This document shows, piece by piece, positions 8,140 through 17,421 of a DNA stretch of 64,000 nt. Position numbers and translations under genes: made by a program. The DNA comes from CBDHDJ01 sp965261645 (GTDB lineage Bacteria > Pseudomonadota > Alphaproteobacteria > SHVV01). How positions within the stretch are numbered: position 1 is the stretch's first letter; each line of letters starts with the position of its first letter. Where the stretch lies: positions 496,001 to 560,000 of the forward strand of contig CBDHDJ010000004.1 in assembly GCA_965261645.1 (NCBI GenBank), in the 5' to 3' direction. The notes under the pieces are model-generated. The model worked only from the letters and a program-made list of their open reading frames with translations. It was not told the DNA's origin and did not search any database.

Positions 8140-8981
8140 GCGGGCACGTGCCGCAACGCCGCGGGCCGGACACGGAATTCTCCGTACCACCCGAATGCCG
8201 GGAGATGATCCGCCGCGGCGCGCTCGTGGCCCTCAACGTCTCGGGCGGGAAGGACAGCCAGGCCCTCACCATCATCCTGTCGCGGATCGTCCCCCGCGAC
8301 CAGCTGGTGGCCGTCCACGCGCCCCTCGGCGAGGTCGAATGGGAGGGGACCATTCAGCTGATAGAGGCAACGCTTCCCCAGGGCGTGCCGCTGATCTTCG
8401 CACCTGTCACCTCCGGCAAGTCCCTGCTCGACCGCGTCGAGGAGCGCGGCAAATGGCCCGGAATCCACCAAAGATGGTGCACGGCCAGCTTTAAGCGCGA
8501 GCCCATCGAACGTGAACTCCGGCGCTTTCTGAAGACGCACCCGCGTTTCGGTAGACGGCTCGTGAACTGCCTTGGCATCCGGCGCGACGAGAGCGCTGCG
8601 CGCGCTAGGAGGGTGCCCTGGCGGCGCAACGACCGCATGAGCGTGGCCGGGCGCGAAGTCTTCGACTGGCTGCCTATCTTCGATCTCTCCACCGCTGACG
8701 TCTTCGATGTCATCCGTGACGCCGGCCAGTCGCCGCACTGGATCTACAACCACCTGTCCAGGTGTTCGTCCAGCTTCTGCATTTTTTCATCGCCCCGGGA
8801 TCTGCGCCGGGCTGCAGAACTCCGCCCGGCCCTTTACGCCCGCTACGCGCAGATTGAGCAGCGCATCGGCCACACCCTGTCGCCGTCAGGCAGGCCCTTG
8901 CCGGAACTGACCGGCATCCCGCCGGACCGGCCCGATTCCGAAGACCCGGCCGAACCGAGCCGCGCCCGACAGGCCCGCTAG
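8136..8981 (+). CDS. PAPS reductase / DndC-like adenosine-phosphosulfate family protein
   Basis: A 281-residue protein with the PP-loop motif VSGGKDSQA at residues 35-43, which binds ATP or an adenylylated sulfate in PAPS reductases, ATP sulfurylase small subunits and DndC. WCTASFKREP matches the WC(T/S)xxxK region that places a conserved Cys and basic residues next to the ligand, and C-x6-C-type cysteines (CSSSFCIFSS) occur further on. Family members reduce or transfer sulfur groups; those carried on mobile elements are mostly uncharacterised, and some belong to DNA phosphorothioation. No dndB/D/E genes are nearby, so a modification role is only a possibility. It starts at the ATG overlapping the preceding stop. 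Confidence 0.8.
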   Translation: MSGHVPQRRGPDTEFSVPPECREMIRRGALVALNVSGGKDSQALTIILSRIVPRDQLVAVHAPLGEVEWEGTIQLIEATLPQGVPLIFAPVTSGKSLLDRVEERGKWPGIHQRWCTASFKREPIERELRRFLKTHPRFGRRLVNCLGIRRDESAARARRVPWRRNDRMSVAGREVFDWLPIFDLSTADVFDVIRDAGQSPHWIYNHLSRCSSSFCIFSSPRDLRRAAELRPALYARYAQIEQRIGHTLSPSGRPLPELTGIPPDRPDSEDPAEPSRARQAR

Positions 8982-9141
8982 TCGGCGCGGCCGCGACACG
9001 CCGGCCCGGCGCCGGCCACCCGCATGGCGCGCCATCGCCACACCCCGCGACACGATGAGCCGAGCGCCGCTCCGGGCGGGGCGAAGCCCGGGGACCTGGA
9101 GTTCCCCTGCGCCGCATCCCTGCAATTCCGGAGTCCTGCCC

Positions 9142-10167
9142 ATGCCCGATCCCGACACCATCTCCGCCGACTACACGCTCCGCCCGAGCGAACTCGCCGC
9201 CACCCTCGCGCTGCTGGTCGAGGCCCGCCAGCTGGTGATCCTGTGGGGAGCTCCGGGCAGCGCCAAGAGCGCCGTCGCCCAGCAGGTCGCCGTCGACGCC
9301 GGCCGCCAGTATGTTGACGTCCGGGCGCTTCTGCTCGACCCCGTGGACTTGCGCGGCATCCCGTGGCGCGACAGCGCCGACCGCACCCGCTGGGCGCCGC
9401 CCGCCTTCCTGCCGCCCACCGACGATCCCGGCCGCTGGCTCATCAACCTGGAAGAACTGCCGTCGGCGGTGCCGATGGTGCAGGCGGCGCTCTACCAGCT
9501 GGTCCTCGACCGGAAGGTCGGCGAGTACGAGCTCCCCGACGGTGCGTCGCTGATCGCCTGCGGCAACCGGGAGTCGGACCGCGGTGTCGTCCACCGCATG
9601 CCGACGCCATTGGCATCGCGCTTCGTCCATCTGGAAATCAGGATCGATGCCCAGGACTGGTGCGCCTGGGGCGCGGCGAACGGAATCGTCCCGGAAGTGC
9701 TGTTCTTCGTGCAGCTCAGGCCGGACCTGCTGCATCGCTTCGATCCGCAGTCGCGCGAAGCGGCCTTCGCGTGCCCCCGCACATGGGAGTTCGTCTCCCA
9801 CATCCTGCAACACCGCAGGAACCTCGATCCCGTCGCCGAACGGGCCCTCTTCCGGGGCACCGTGGGCGAGGCCGCCGCCGTCGAGTTCGGGGCGTTCCTG
9901 AAGGTCTGGCGCGAGCTGCCCCATCCCCGGGCGGTCATCGACGATCCCGAGAACGCCGTGGTGCCGGAGAACGCCAGCGCCCTCATCGCGCTCTGCGGCT
10001 CCCTCTACCGCATGGCCGACGACATCAACCTCGGCGCCATCGTCACCTACGCCACGCGCCTGCGCCGCGAGATCGGCGAGTTCCTGGTCGGCTCCTGCAT
10101 CCGCCGCGACCCGGACCTGCAGCGCTCGCCCGCCTTCATCCGCTGGGCCGCCGCCCGCACCCAGTAA
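9142..10167 (+). CDS. MoxR-like AAA+ ATPase
   Basis: A 341-residue AAA+ ATPase. The start is at 9142 (MPDPDTISADYTLRPSEL). Walker A is GAPGSAKS (residues 36-43), Walker B LINLEELP (100-107), sensor 1 is near LIACGNRESD, and the arginine-finger-like segment is TPLASRFVHLEI. MoxR proteins remodel or activate metalloproteins and membrane complexes together with a VWA-domain partner. Here the VWA partner is two genes downstream and a DUF3150 protein lies between, giving the usual MoxR-VWA operon. The same three-gene set recurs in large mobile elements (established association), though its job there is unknown. Confidence 0.85.
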   Translation: MPDPDTISADYTLRPSELAATLALLVEARQLVILWGAPGSAKSAVAQQVAVDAGRQYVDVRALLLDPVDLRGIPWRDSADRTRWAPPAFLPPTDDPGRWLINLEELPSAVPMVQAALYQLVLDRKVGEYELPDGASLIACGNRESDRGVVHRMPTPLASRFVHLEIRIDAQDWCAWGAANGIVPEVLFFVQLRPDLLHRFDPQSREAAFACPRTWEFVSHILQHRRNLDPVAERALFRGTVGEAAAVEFGAFLKVWRELPHPRAVIDDPENAVVPENASALIALCGSLYRMADDINLGAIVTYATRLRREIGEFLVGSCIRRDPDLQRSPAFIRWAAARTQ

Positions 10168-10190
10168 CCCTCCATAGGGAAACCGACACC

Positions 10191-11093
10191 ATGAACCTTA
10201 CCCACGACGCCATGCTGGTCAGCCTGCGCATCAGTGCCTGGTCGGGCCGGCTCTACGACCGCAAGGCGAGCAACCATGTCGCCGTCCACCACGAAGCCTC
10301 GGCCAGCGCCGGGCGCTACAACAAGTGCCTGCTGCCCAAGGCCGCGCTCACCGCGACCATGAGCAAGGCGCGGAGTAGTCACTACGAGCAGACGCTTCCG
10401 TGGGACGACCAGGGCGGCCGACTCCTGACCGTCGCCAACTACGAGCACTACATGGCGCTGCTGGACGGCCTCCGCGAGCGCATGGTGCGCGAGCGCGCCC
10501 GCTTCATCGAGGACTACGAGGACAACATCGACCAGGCCCGGCTCGACCTCGGCAAGCTGTTCCGCAGCGAGGACTATCCCTCCAAGGACGCGCTGCAGGG
10601 CAAGTTCGGCATCCGCTACCGCATCACGCCGGTGCCCGACGCCGACCATTTCATGGCGAAGCTCGCCAGCTACGATACCGACCGGGTCAAGCGCGACATC
10701 GAGCGCCAGGTCGAGGAACGCCTGCACGACGCCGTGGGCGACCTCTACCGGCGTCTCGGCGAGGCCGTCGAACGGGTCTCGGAGCGCCTGCAGGAGGACG
10801 GCGAAGGCAAGCCGCTGGTGTTCCGGGATTCCATGATCGAGAATATCCGGTCCCTGGTCGACGTGGTGCCGCGGCTCAACATCTTCGGCGACGACACCCT
10901 TGCGCGCCTCTGCGAGCAGGTGAAGGAGAAGATCGCCGGCGTCGAGCCGGCTTCGCTTCGCCCGTCGCGGAGTTTCGATCCGGCGGCCCGCGCCTGCGTC
11001 AAGCGCGACGCCGACGCGCTGATGGAGCAGTTCGCGGGGTATTTCGGGTCCCCCGCCGAGACCGCGGCCGAGCCCGCCCGGAAGGCCGCGTGA
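10191..11093 (+). CDS. DUF3150 family protein
   Basis: A 300-residue, strongly helical protein. The N-terminus HDAMLVSLRISAWSGRLYDR is typical of the DUF3150 family found between MoxR and VWA genes. The middle part (about 90-220) is predicted coiled and rich in Arg/Glu (RERARFIEDYEDNIDQARLD). The function is unknown; the charged coiled core suggests a structural or adaptor role in a MoxR-VWA complex (inference). It is 23 bp after the ATPase gene, and its TGA overlaps the next ATG (TGATG at 11091-11095). Confidence 0.75.
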   Translation: MNLTHDAMLVSLRISAWSGRLYDRKASNHVAVHHEASASAGRYNKCLLPKAALTATMSKARSSHYEQTLPWDDQGGRLLTVANYEHYMALLDGLRERMVRERARFIEDYEDNIDQARLDLGKLFRSEDYPSKDALQGKFGIRYRITPVPDADHFMAKLASYDTDRVKRDIERQVEERLHDAVGDLYRRLGEAVERVSERLQEDGEGKPLVFRDSMIENIRSLVDVVPRLNIFGDDTLARLCEQVKEKIAGVEPASLRPSRSFDPAARACVKRDADALMEQFAGYFGSPAETAAEPARKAA

Positions 11094-12380
11094 TGAGGGC
11101 CCGCGTACACGGCGAATCCGCACGACGCATAAGCGCCTGCGTCACCTCGCTTCTCCGGGAGCAGCCCTTCTTCGGCAGCCTGGCGCTCCGGCTGCCGCTC
11201 CGGTCCGATTCGAGCCGCGAAACCGTGGCCAGCGACGGGCGGGAGATCCGCTATTCGCCCCCGTGGATCGCCGAAGCGCAAGCCCATGTCCATCGAGACC
11301 GCGATCGCCCGCGTCGTGCTGGCCTGCGCGCTCAAGCACCACACGCGCCGGGGTGCGCGCGACCCCGAGCGCTGGCAGCGCGCATCCCAGCTCGTGACCC
11401 ACGGATTGCTGAGGGACTCAGGCTTCACCCTGCCGCCCGACGCCGAGGCCTGGGACGGCATCAGCGTCGAGCAGGCCTACGACCGCCTGCCGGAGCCAAA
11501 GCCCGACGACGGTGACGGCAACATCGATGCGCCGTCTGGCGGTGGAGCAGCCGGTGCCGATTCCGCCGGCACACCACCATCCCCAGACTCCGGCGGTGAC
11601 GATGATTCCGGCGGGTCCGACGATGGGGTCGGCGATGGCGATCCGGAGGACGGCGACGGCCAGGATACCGGCGTCGGCGCGCCGCCGAGCTGCGATCCCG
11701 GCGGCACCGGCGAGGTCATGGACGCGCCCGCTAATGTCGGGCAGGGCGGCGCCAGCCCATCCCCGGCCGAGATCGCCGCCGAGGAGCAGGCCTGGGACGA
11801 GGCCATGCACCAGGCGGCCAGCGTCGCCAAAGCCCAGGGCAGAATGCCGGGCGCCGTCGAAGAGACGGTCCGGGGGGCGCACACGAGCACCGTCGACTGG
11901 CGGACGCTCCTGCGCCGCTACATGAAGGACGCCGTGAAGAGCGACTATTCCTGGAGCCTGCCCAACCGGCGCTTCATCGACAGCGGGTTGTATTTGCCGT
12001 CGATCCGTTCGGAGGGCATCGACACCATCGCCGTCATCGTCGACACCTCCGGTTCCCTCCCGGCCCGGACGCTGGCGGAGTTCTGGGCCGAGGTGCGGGA
12101 GGTCGCGAGTGAGCTTCAGCCGGAACGCGTCATCCTCCTTCAGGTCGATGCCGCGGTGCAGGACGCTGCCGAATACGCCGCCGCCGACCTGCCCGACGAA
12201 ATCGCGATAAGGGGTAGGGGCGGCACCGACTTCCGGCCGGGCTTCGCCTGGCTCGAAGAGCACGATATCCGGCCCGGCGTCTGCCTTTACCTCACCGACA
12301 TGCTCTGTTCGAGCTACCCCGAGACCGAGCCAGGCTTCCCTCTCGTCTGGTTGAACTACGCCGAACCTCCCGGGGCCTGA
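11093..12380 (+). CDS. VWA-like (DUF2201-type) protein, probably frameshifted near its start
   Basis: The coherent frame begins at 11286 (364 residues) and has a MIDAS motif DTSGS at residues 253-257, a downstream LTDM segment and an Asp/Gly-rich linker (about 73-150). Upstream, from an ATG at 11093 coupled to the previous stop, another frame encodes RISACVTSLLREQPFFGSLA ... IRYSPPWIAEA, which is the expected N-terminus of DUF2201 proteins. The two parts are offset by one frame around 11255-11290. In DUF2201 proteins the join normally carries HExxH (HEVLHCALGHH-like); here it reads ARVVLACALKHHTRRG, so the zincin His-Glu pair is absent. Either the gene carries a frameshift, or the downstream ATG at 11286 is used. 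It is the likely partner of the MoxR ATPase at 9142. Confidence 0.7.
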
Positions 12381-12612
12381 ACCGCGAGCCCTGGGGCGAA
12401 CGCATCGACATCGCCGCCTGACCCGACCAACCGGCCAAGTATTGCTCAACACGACACTTCGACCCCCATCAACCAGCAAAGATCGAGCAATTGGCACCCA
12501 GGCTGTCGCCGAACCCGAAAGCCGACGAACAGTCAGCATACCACACTGAACTACACAGGATTTGCGCAACAGATCCCGCTCGGCGGTATGGAGGCCACAA
12601 ACCAAACGGCAC

Positions 12613-14088
12613 TTATCCGCTCCAGGACGTCTGCCAAGCGGCAAATTCAGAAGGCCTGATGCGGTATCGCGAGAAGTTGCCTTCGTGAAGGCTCAGGAGT
12701 TCCCGCTCAACGACTTCGCGAAAGCGCTCGCGGTCCGCCTCCTCGATATGCTCCGCCGTCCATGCGCCGATGTGTGTGTTCGCCGTCCCCTTGTCCATGC
12801 CTTCACGTATGACTTCTCCGACTAGATGGCGTATCGCGACCCGGTGGTTCAATCGGAAAGGGTCGGGCTCGCCGAGCGACATGCGCACCGCGGCGTAGCG
12901 CGATGCGGACCGCCTGTAGGCCCAGATGAAGAGGTCGCGCAGCAGCTCGGTGCGCTTGAGTTCGTACACGCCGAGAATCGCTTCCGTGTAGAGTTCCCGC
13001 GACACCTCCTCGAAGGACAGGGGCGACAGGTTCGCCTTGATGAGCGGAATGTTCGCCGCAAGCCTGGACACCCGCTTGTTCACGTCATCGAAGGGCTGCA
13101 GATACGGAAGCTGCACCAGCGCAAAGAACGCCTGCTCGAACGGATCCTCGATCTCCGAGGCCTTGGCCAGAATTCGGTCGAAGCACTCTTCGATGAGTTG
13201 CGGCACCTCCAGTGGGTGAAAGGCCGAGCCCCCTATGCCCACGCCCATTCGCCGGAGCCGCCCCGGCGCCCCAGGATCGGGAAGAAGGTTGTCCGCCAAC
13301 GCGGCGTGCAGATTGAGGATGGTATGGCGGTTAAAGCCGATATCCTCCGCACCGTCGACCAGGATCTCGATGGCCTCCTTGTGGTTGAGGATCATCTGCG
13401 ATTCGAGCCGGTCCTTGCCCTCCGCCACCTCGCCGAGCTCGATCAGGCGTATTGTATCGAGCAGGGAATAGGTGTTGCCCTCCAGACGGCTCGAATTCCA
13501 GGACAGGTCTATCAGAAGCCGGTTCAACACATGCTTTGCATGAGTGCCGGCGGGTTGTTCGACGATTTCGGTCTCGCCGAACTCCCATAGCTCCGCCCGC
13601 TCCATTTCGGAGAGATAGAAGCTCACATTGGGGCGATAGCAATCGAGGAAGTTCCGATCGTAGCCGACCGGTTCACGTGCCGTGGAAGGTTGCCTGACAT
13701 AGTCCCGGATTTCGGCGCCGGGCTCGGATAGAGCCGGGACTACCGTGAGCCGGACACTGAGCTTGCAGCCTACGACTGCGCCACCGAACCGTACCGACAA
13801 CGGCACGACTTTCGGCAAACGATAGCGCGCCCAGCGACCGGATCCGTTCCTTATCAGGCGCTTGTCATCGACGAGCGCCTTCAAGCGATATTGGAGGGTC
13901 CGAAACGGCAGCTCGCCACCCAGTGCATCCGCGATCTGTCGCGCGGTCATGCCCTCGGGTCGCCGTCCCACCACTTCTTCGACCGCCTGAAGGCTCTCTT
14001 CAGGAATGCGTCTTGCCAAGTCACCACTCCAGATTGCGTGTTCAGCTTTAGGTGCAAGATAGATGAGATAAGCGCAACTATCAATCAT
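12613..14088 (-). CDS. Fic/DOC family protein with altered catalytic motif
   Basis: A 491-residue protein. Residues 40-95 form a winged-helix region (GMTARQIADALGGELPFRTL), followed by a Fic domain. An inhibitory-helix motif SSRLEGN at 199-205 matches the (S/T)xxx(E/D)GN class II Fic pattern. The active-site loop reads QPFDDVNKRVSR from Q331, whereas canonical AMPylators have HPFxxGNGRxxR. The catalytic His is therefore Gln and the first Gly is Val, which should abolish classical AMP transfer. The fold otherwise looks complete, and a subgroup of Fic proteins with such loops exists (recalled). It is convergent with the upstream VWA operon. Confidence 0.8.
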   Translation of the reverse strand: MIDSCAYLIYLAPKAEHAIWSGDLARRIPEESLQAVEEVVGRRPEGMTARQIADALGGELPFRTLQYRLKALVDDKRLIRNGSGRWARYRLPKVVPLSVRFGGAVVGCKLSVRLTVVPALSEPGAEIRDYVRQPSTAREPVGYDRNFLDCYRPNVSFYLSEMERAELWEFGETEIVEQPAGTHAKHVLNRLLIDLSWNSSRLEGNTYSLLDTIRLIELGEVAEGKDRLESQMILNHKEAIEILVDGAEDIGFNRHTILNLHAALADNLLPDPGAPGRLRRMGVGIGGSAFHPLEVPQLIEECFDRILAKASEIEDPFEQAFFALVQLPYLQPFDDVNKRVSRLAANIPLIKANLSPLSFEEVSRELYTEAILGVYELKRTELLRDLFIWAYRRSASRYAAVRMSLGEPDPFRLNHRVAIRHLVGEVIREGMDKGTANTHIGAWTAEHIEEADRERFREVVERELLSLHEGNFSRYRIRPSEFAAWQTSWSG

Positions 14089-14587
14089 ACGCGCAAACTA
14101 ACATGCGCATATGTTCCATATTGCGCGTAAGCGACGGGCATGGGCCCAAACATGCTCTCCGGAGCTGTTCGCCAAAATCGGTCGAAGGCCGATCTGCGCG
14201 CCAACTCCCGCGGGCTTCTGTTGTGTCACTGAGTGCGACGGCGATGCCGAGGCCGAACCGGGCCAACCCATCGATTCGTATAACTGCGGCAAGCCTCCCG
14301 GCGATTGGAACCGCGAGTTCCGGGGCCACAAACGCCTGAGTTCCCGACCCGGACCGGTCGCGGCGCCCCGGCCAAGGCCCGCGGTATTCCGGCTTGCACG
14401 CTTCCTCCCTGTTCCCGACACCGCCGCCCGTGCCGCCCCCCATTCCGGCCCTGGCACCCATGCTCGGCGGTCACGCCGCCCGGAGGCGGAGCCGAACCGG
14501 TCCGGGGCGGGCGCGGGACGGCCGGAGAGGGCCGGTCCCGCCGCGCCCGTTCCATCCTTTCAATTTCCCCCAACACAGGAGATCCGC
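14089..14587. other. Intergenic upstream of parB
   Basis: About 500 bp between the Fic start and the parB start, with divergent promoters expected. A GGAG-type ribosome-binding site (acaggagatccgc) directly precedes the parB ATG at 14588. Open frames here lack any recognisable protein. Confidence 0.4.
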
Positions 14588-15990
14588 ATGAACCATATCG
14601 CCCCCTGCACGAACCGCTCATCCGGGAGGTTCCGCTCTCCCGGCTGGCGCTGGCGCCCGAGAACGTGCGCAAGACGCCGGCCGATCCGATCGCCGAGGCC
14701 GAGCTGAAGGCCTCCATCGTCGCCCATGGCCTGCTGGAGAACCTGGTCGTCCGCATCGACGGTCCGGCCGATGCCGGAACCTATGCCGTCGTCGCGGGCG
14801 GCCGCCGCCTCGCGGCGATGAAGGCATTGGCCGAAGACGGCACGATCGACGCCGACCACCCGGTGCCCTGCCTGATCGCCGCCGATCCGGATATGGCGGG
14901 CGAGCTGTCGCTGGCGGAGAACATCGTCCGCATCGCCATGCATCCCGCCGACCAGGTCATCGCCTTCACGAAGCTGGCCGATGCCGGCCTCTCCGTCGCC
15001 GCCATCGCCGCGCGTTTCGGCACGGCCGAACGCCTGGTCGAGCAGCGCCTGCGTCTCGGCAATGTCGCGCCGGACCTGCTCGACGCCTACCGCGCCGACG
15101 AGCTCGACCTCGAAGTGCTGAAGGCCTTCTCCGTCACCGCCGACCATGAGCGCCAGATGGCGGCCTGGGAGCAGGTGGCGGGCCAGGGCTACCGGCCCAG
15201 CGCCTGGCAGGTGAAGCGGCTGCTCACCGAGGAACGGATCCCGGGAACCTCGGCGGTCGCACGCTTCGTGGGAACGCAAGCCTACGAGGGCGCCGGCGGC
15301 AAGGTGCTGCGCGATCTCTTCTCCAGGGACGATTACAGCGCCGTCTGGTTCGACGACCCTGCGCTGCTCAACACCCTCGCCATGGAGAAGCTGCGCGGCT
15401 TCCAGGACGAGCTCGCGACCCGCTGGAAGTGGGCGGCGGCCATGGTCGAGGTCGACTGGAACACGACGGCGCGCTACGGGCGGATCCATCCCGAGCCGGC
15501 CGAGCGGACGCCCGAGGAGCAGGCCGAAATCGGAACGCTGAAGGCCCGCCAGGGCGTCCTCGCCGAGCTCGACGACGACGCCTGGACCGAGGAGCTGGTC
15601 CGCGAGGCCGAGACCATCGAGGAGCGTCTCGACGAGATCGAGGGCGCGATCGAGGCCCGCGCCGTCTACCGGCGCGAGGATTTCGGGATCGCCGGCTGCA
15701 TCGCCACCATCGGCCGCGACGGCACGCTCCAAGTCATCCCCGGACTGGTCCGGCCCGAGGACATGCCGAAGGAATCGGAAGCCGTCGGGGAAGACGGCGC
15801 CGGGACCGGTGACGGCAATACCGGCGCTGGCGCCGCCGGCGGCCATACCGCCGAGGTCTGGACCAGCGTCGACACCGGCCGCATCGGCGCGCCCGCGGTG
15901 TCGGGACCGGTGTCCGGGCCGATGAACCTGCCGAAGGACCGCGAGGCCGAGGCCCGCAAGGAAGCCGGTGTCGGCATCGGTCTTGCGCAT
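14588..15990 (+). pseudogene. ParB/RepB partition-type protein, frameshifted and 3'-truncated
   Basis: The ATG at 14588 (MNHIAP) has a good ribosome-binding site, but after six codons the homologous frame is the neighbouring one, giving LIREVPLSRLALAPENVRKT. The shift falls in the C run at about 14600-14605. The rest is a ParB N-terminal nuclease-like domain (GLLENLVVR, VVAGGRRLAAMKAL), the helix-turn-helix (LSVAAIAARFGTAERLVEQR) and a charged C-terminus. The sequence stops resembling ParB at about 15990 (EAGVGIGLAHTKE) and becomes antisense of the next gene. Large ParB proteins of this type belong to ICE/plasmid backbones. Both defects suggest a non-functional copy, although the frameshift could be an assembly error. 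Confidence 0.75.
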
Positions 15991-16943
15991 ACCAAAGAAA
16001 GAAGATCTTCTACGTGCACGCCCGTGAAGCGCCCGGGCCTTACCAGCTTCCCCCATATCTCATGGACCTCGGAACCCACCGGCTCCAACTCGGGCGAGGT
16101 CACACGGAACAGAAGTTGCCTGTTTGCCTGCGGCGCCACATGCAGGAGGGACACTATATCGGCGTCCATCTCGCGCTCTCGTTCCATGGCAGAACAAAGG
16201 AGCTGCTGGCGCATGAGCTGGTCAAACGGATCGAAGAACAGCACCTCCGGGGACAGACCGTCCAGGACTATCTGGCAACCTTCATGTTCCAGCGACGCCC
16301 GATAGATGTCCAAACGATTGGTCCCGCTCCGGCTGACAAGCAAAGACCTTTCGCCGGAATAATGCTCCGTGTACTTCCACTCGCCCGCCACGATCTGAAC
16401 CCGGCCGTCGGACCGACGGAATCTGAACAAGAAATCCAGACTCGTAAAACCCGCGCCACGCCGCCGCTCATCGTCCCGTGCAACCCTGCCCCGAGCGTGC
16501 TCCCCGAGATAGTTCCGTTTCCCGATCCATTCGAATGTCACGTAACAACAGCTATCGTCCGCCCCGTTGCCGTCCAGCGAGATCGGGAGCATCTCCACCG
16601 CATCGTAACCCAGTCCACGCAGCACCGAGGCCAACCGGCCCGGAGCGCGACTGAAGGGCATCCAAAAATTCACGCAGCACGACTGCGAACAGCACAGGTG
16701 ATTGCTTGGACCGTCATCGATCCCGTAATGCCAGCCAATCTTCCGTTCTCTGAAGTACCGGACGGTTTCGTCCCGGATGTTCGCGTGCAGGTTCTCCTTC
16801 GACCGATCGTTGCGCAGACAAAACTCTCGCGCCGGGCCTCGATAAATACCCCACTCGCATGCCTCGTCAGAAAAGAGATGCAGCTTCAACGGACCGAGCC
16901 GCTGCTTTTCCCTCTCGCGGAATCCCATTTGTCTGTACTCCAT
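15990..16943 (-). pseudogene. PD-(D/E)XK-type nuclease-like protein (PGN_0703-like), 3'-truncated
   Basis: The start is taken at 16943 (MEYRQMGFREREKQRLGPLK). Visible core: SLDFLFRF, then RVQIVAGEWKYTEHY, an Asp...Glu-x-Lys arrangement typical of PD-(D/E)XK nucleases, plus several Cys (NHLCCSQSCCVNFWMPF). It resembles the PGN_0703-like family, whose members are usually single genes in accessory regions. At the C-terminal side the frame continues past 15990 to 15666, but that part is antisense to parB and is not native protein. The gene was therefore joined to parB by recombination. Confidence 0.65.
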
Positions 16944-17180
16944 TTCAACGGAATGAGCGCTGGTTGGCCCCTGTCTGCCTTGTGGCTTCAAGCGCCGCCG
17001 CGCTCGAACCCTTTCTATAAGGTGTTGAACACCTCGGCCTCGGGAAACCGCGAGACCCGCGTCATTGCACCCATTCGCGCCCCACATGGCGCTTCATCCA
17101 CTCGCGCGGCCTCATAGCCCTTTCCCGTAGCGTGCCATCCACGAACACCTGCTGCGCAGCCGGCCCGCCGCCGTCCGGTC

Positions 17181-17340
17181 TCAGCCCCACCGGGCCAAGC
17201 ACCACCAGGCCGCCCACACCGGCAGGCTTAGCACCGCCGCATAAAGCGCGATCGCGACCGGGCCGAGCAACCCCGCCACCACCGAAGCCGCCACGGTGAC
17301 CGCGCCGAGCCCGAACCACCCGCTTTTGTCACCAGGCTCT
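17181..17340 (-). pseudogene. C-terminal fragment of a small membrane protein
   Basis: A minus-strand frame ending at the TGA 17181-17183 encodes a two-helix membrane tail: VTVAASVVAGLLGPVAIALY followed by LSLPVWAAWWCLARWG. There is no start codon before the IS1380 flank at about 17340-17420, so the N-terminus has been lost. The family was not recognised. Confidence 0.45.
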
Positions 17341-17421
17341 GGCGGTATTCCGATTCTCTTTTTATAATCAATGTATTAGTGCTGATTCGGATGGGCTTTC
17401 ATAAAACAGGGTGTTTTCAGG

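Noticed and set aside
8136..8981. Complete DNA phosphorothioation (Dnd) system
   Set aside because: Only a PP-loop protein is present; no cysteine desulfurase, DndB, DndD or DndE homologs nearby.
14560..16056. About 500-codon minus-strand frame opposite parB
   Set aside because: Gly/Arg/Val-rich antisense of the ParB gene with no domain; ParB signatures on the plus strand are clear.
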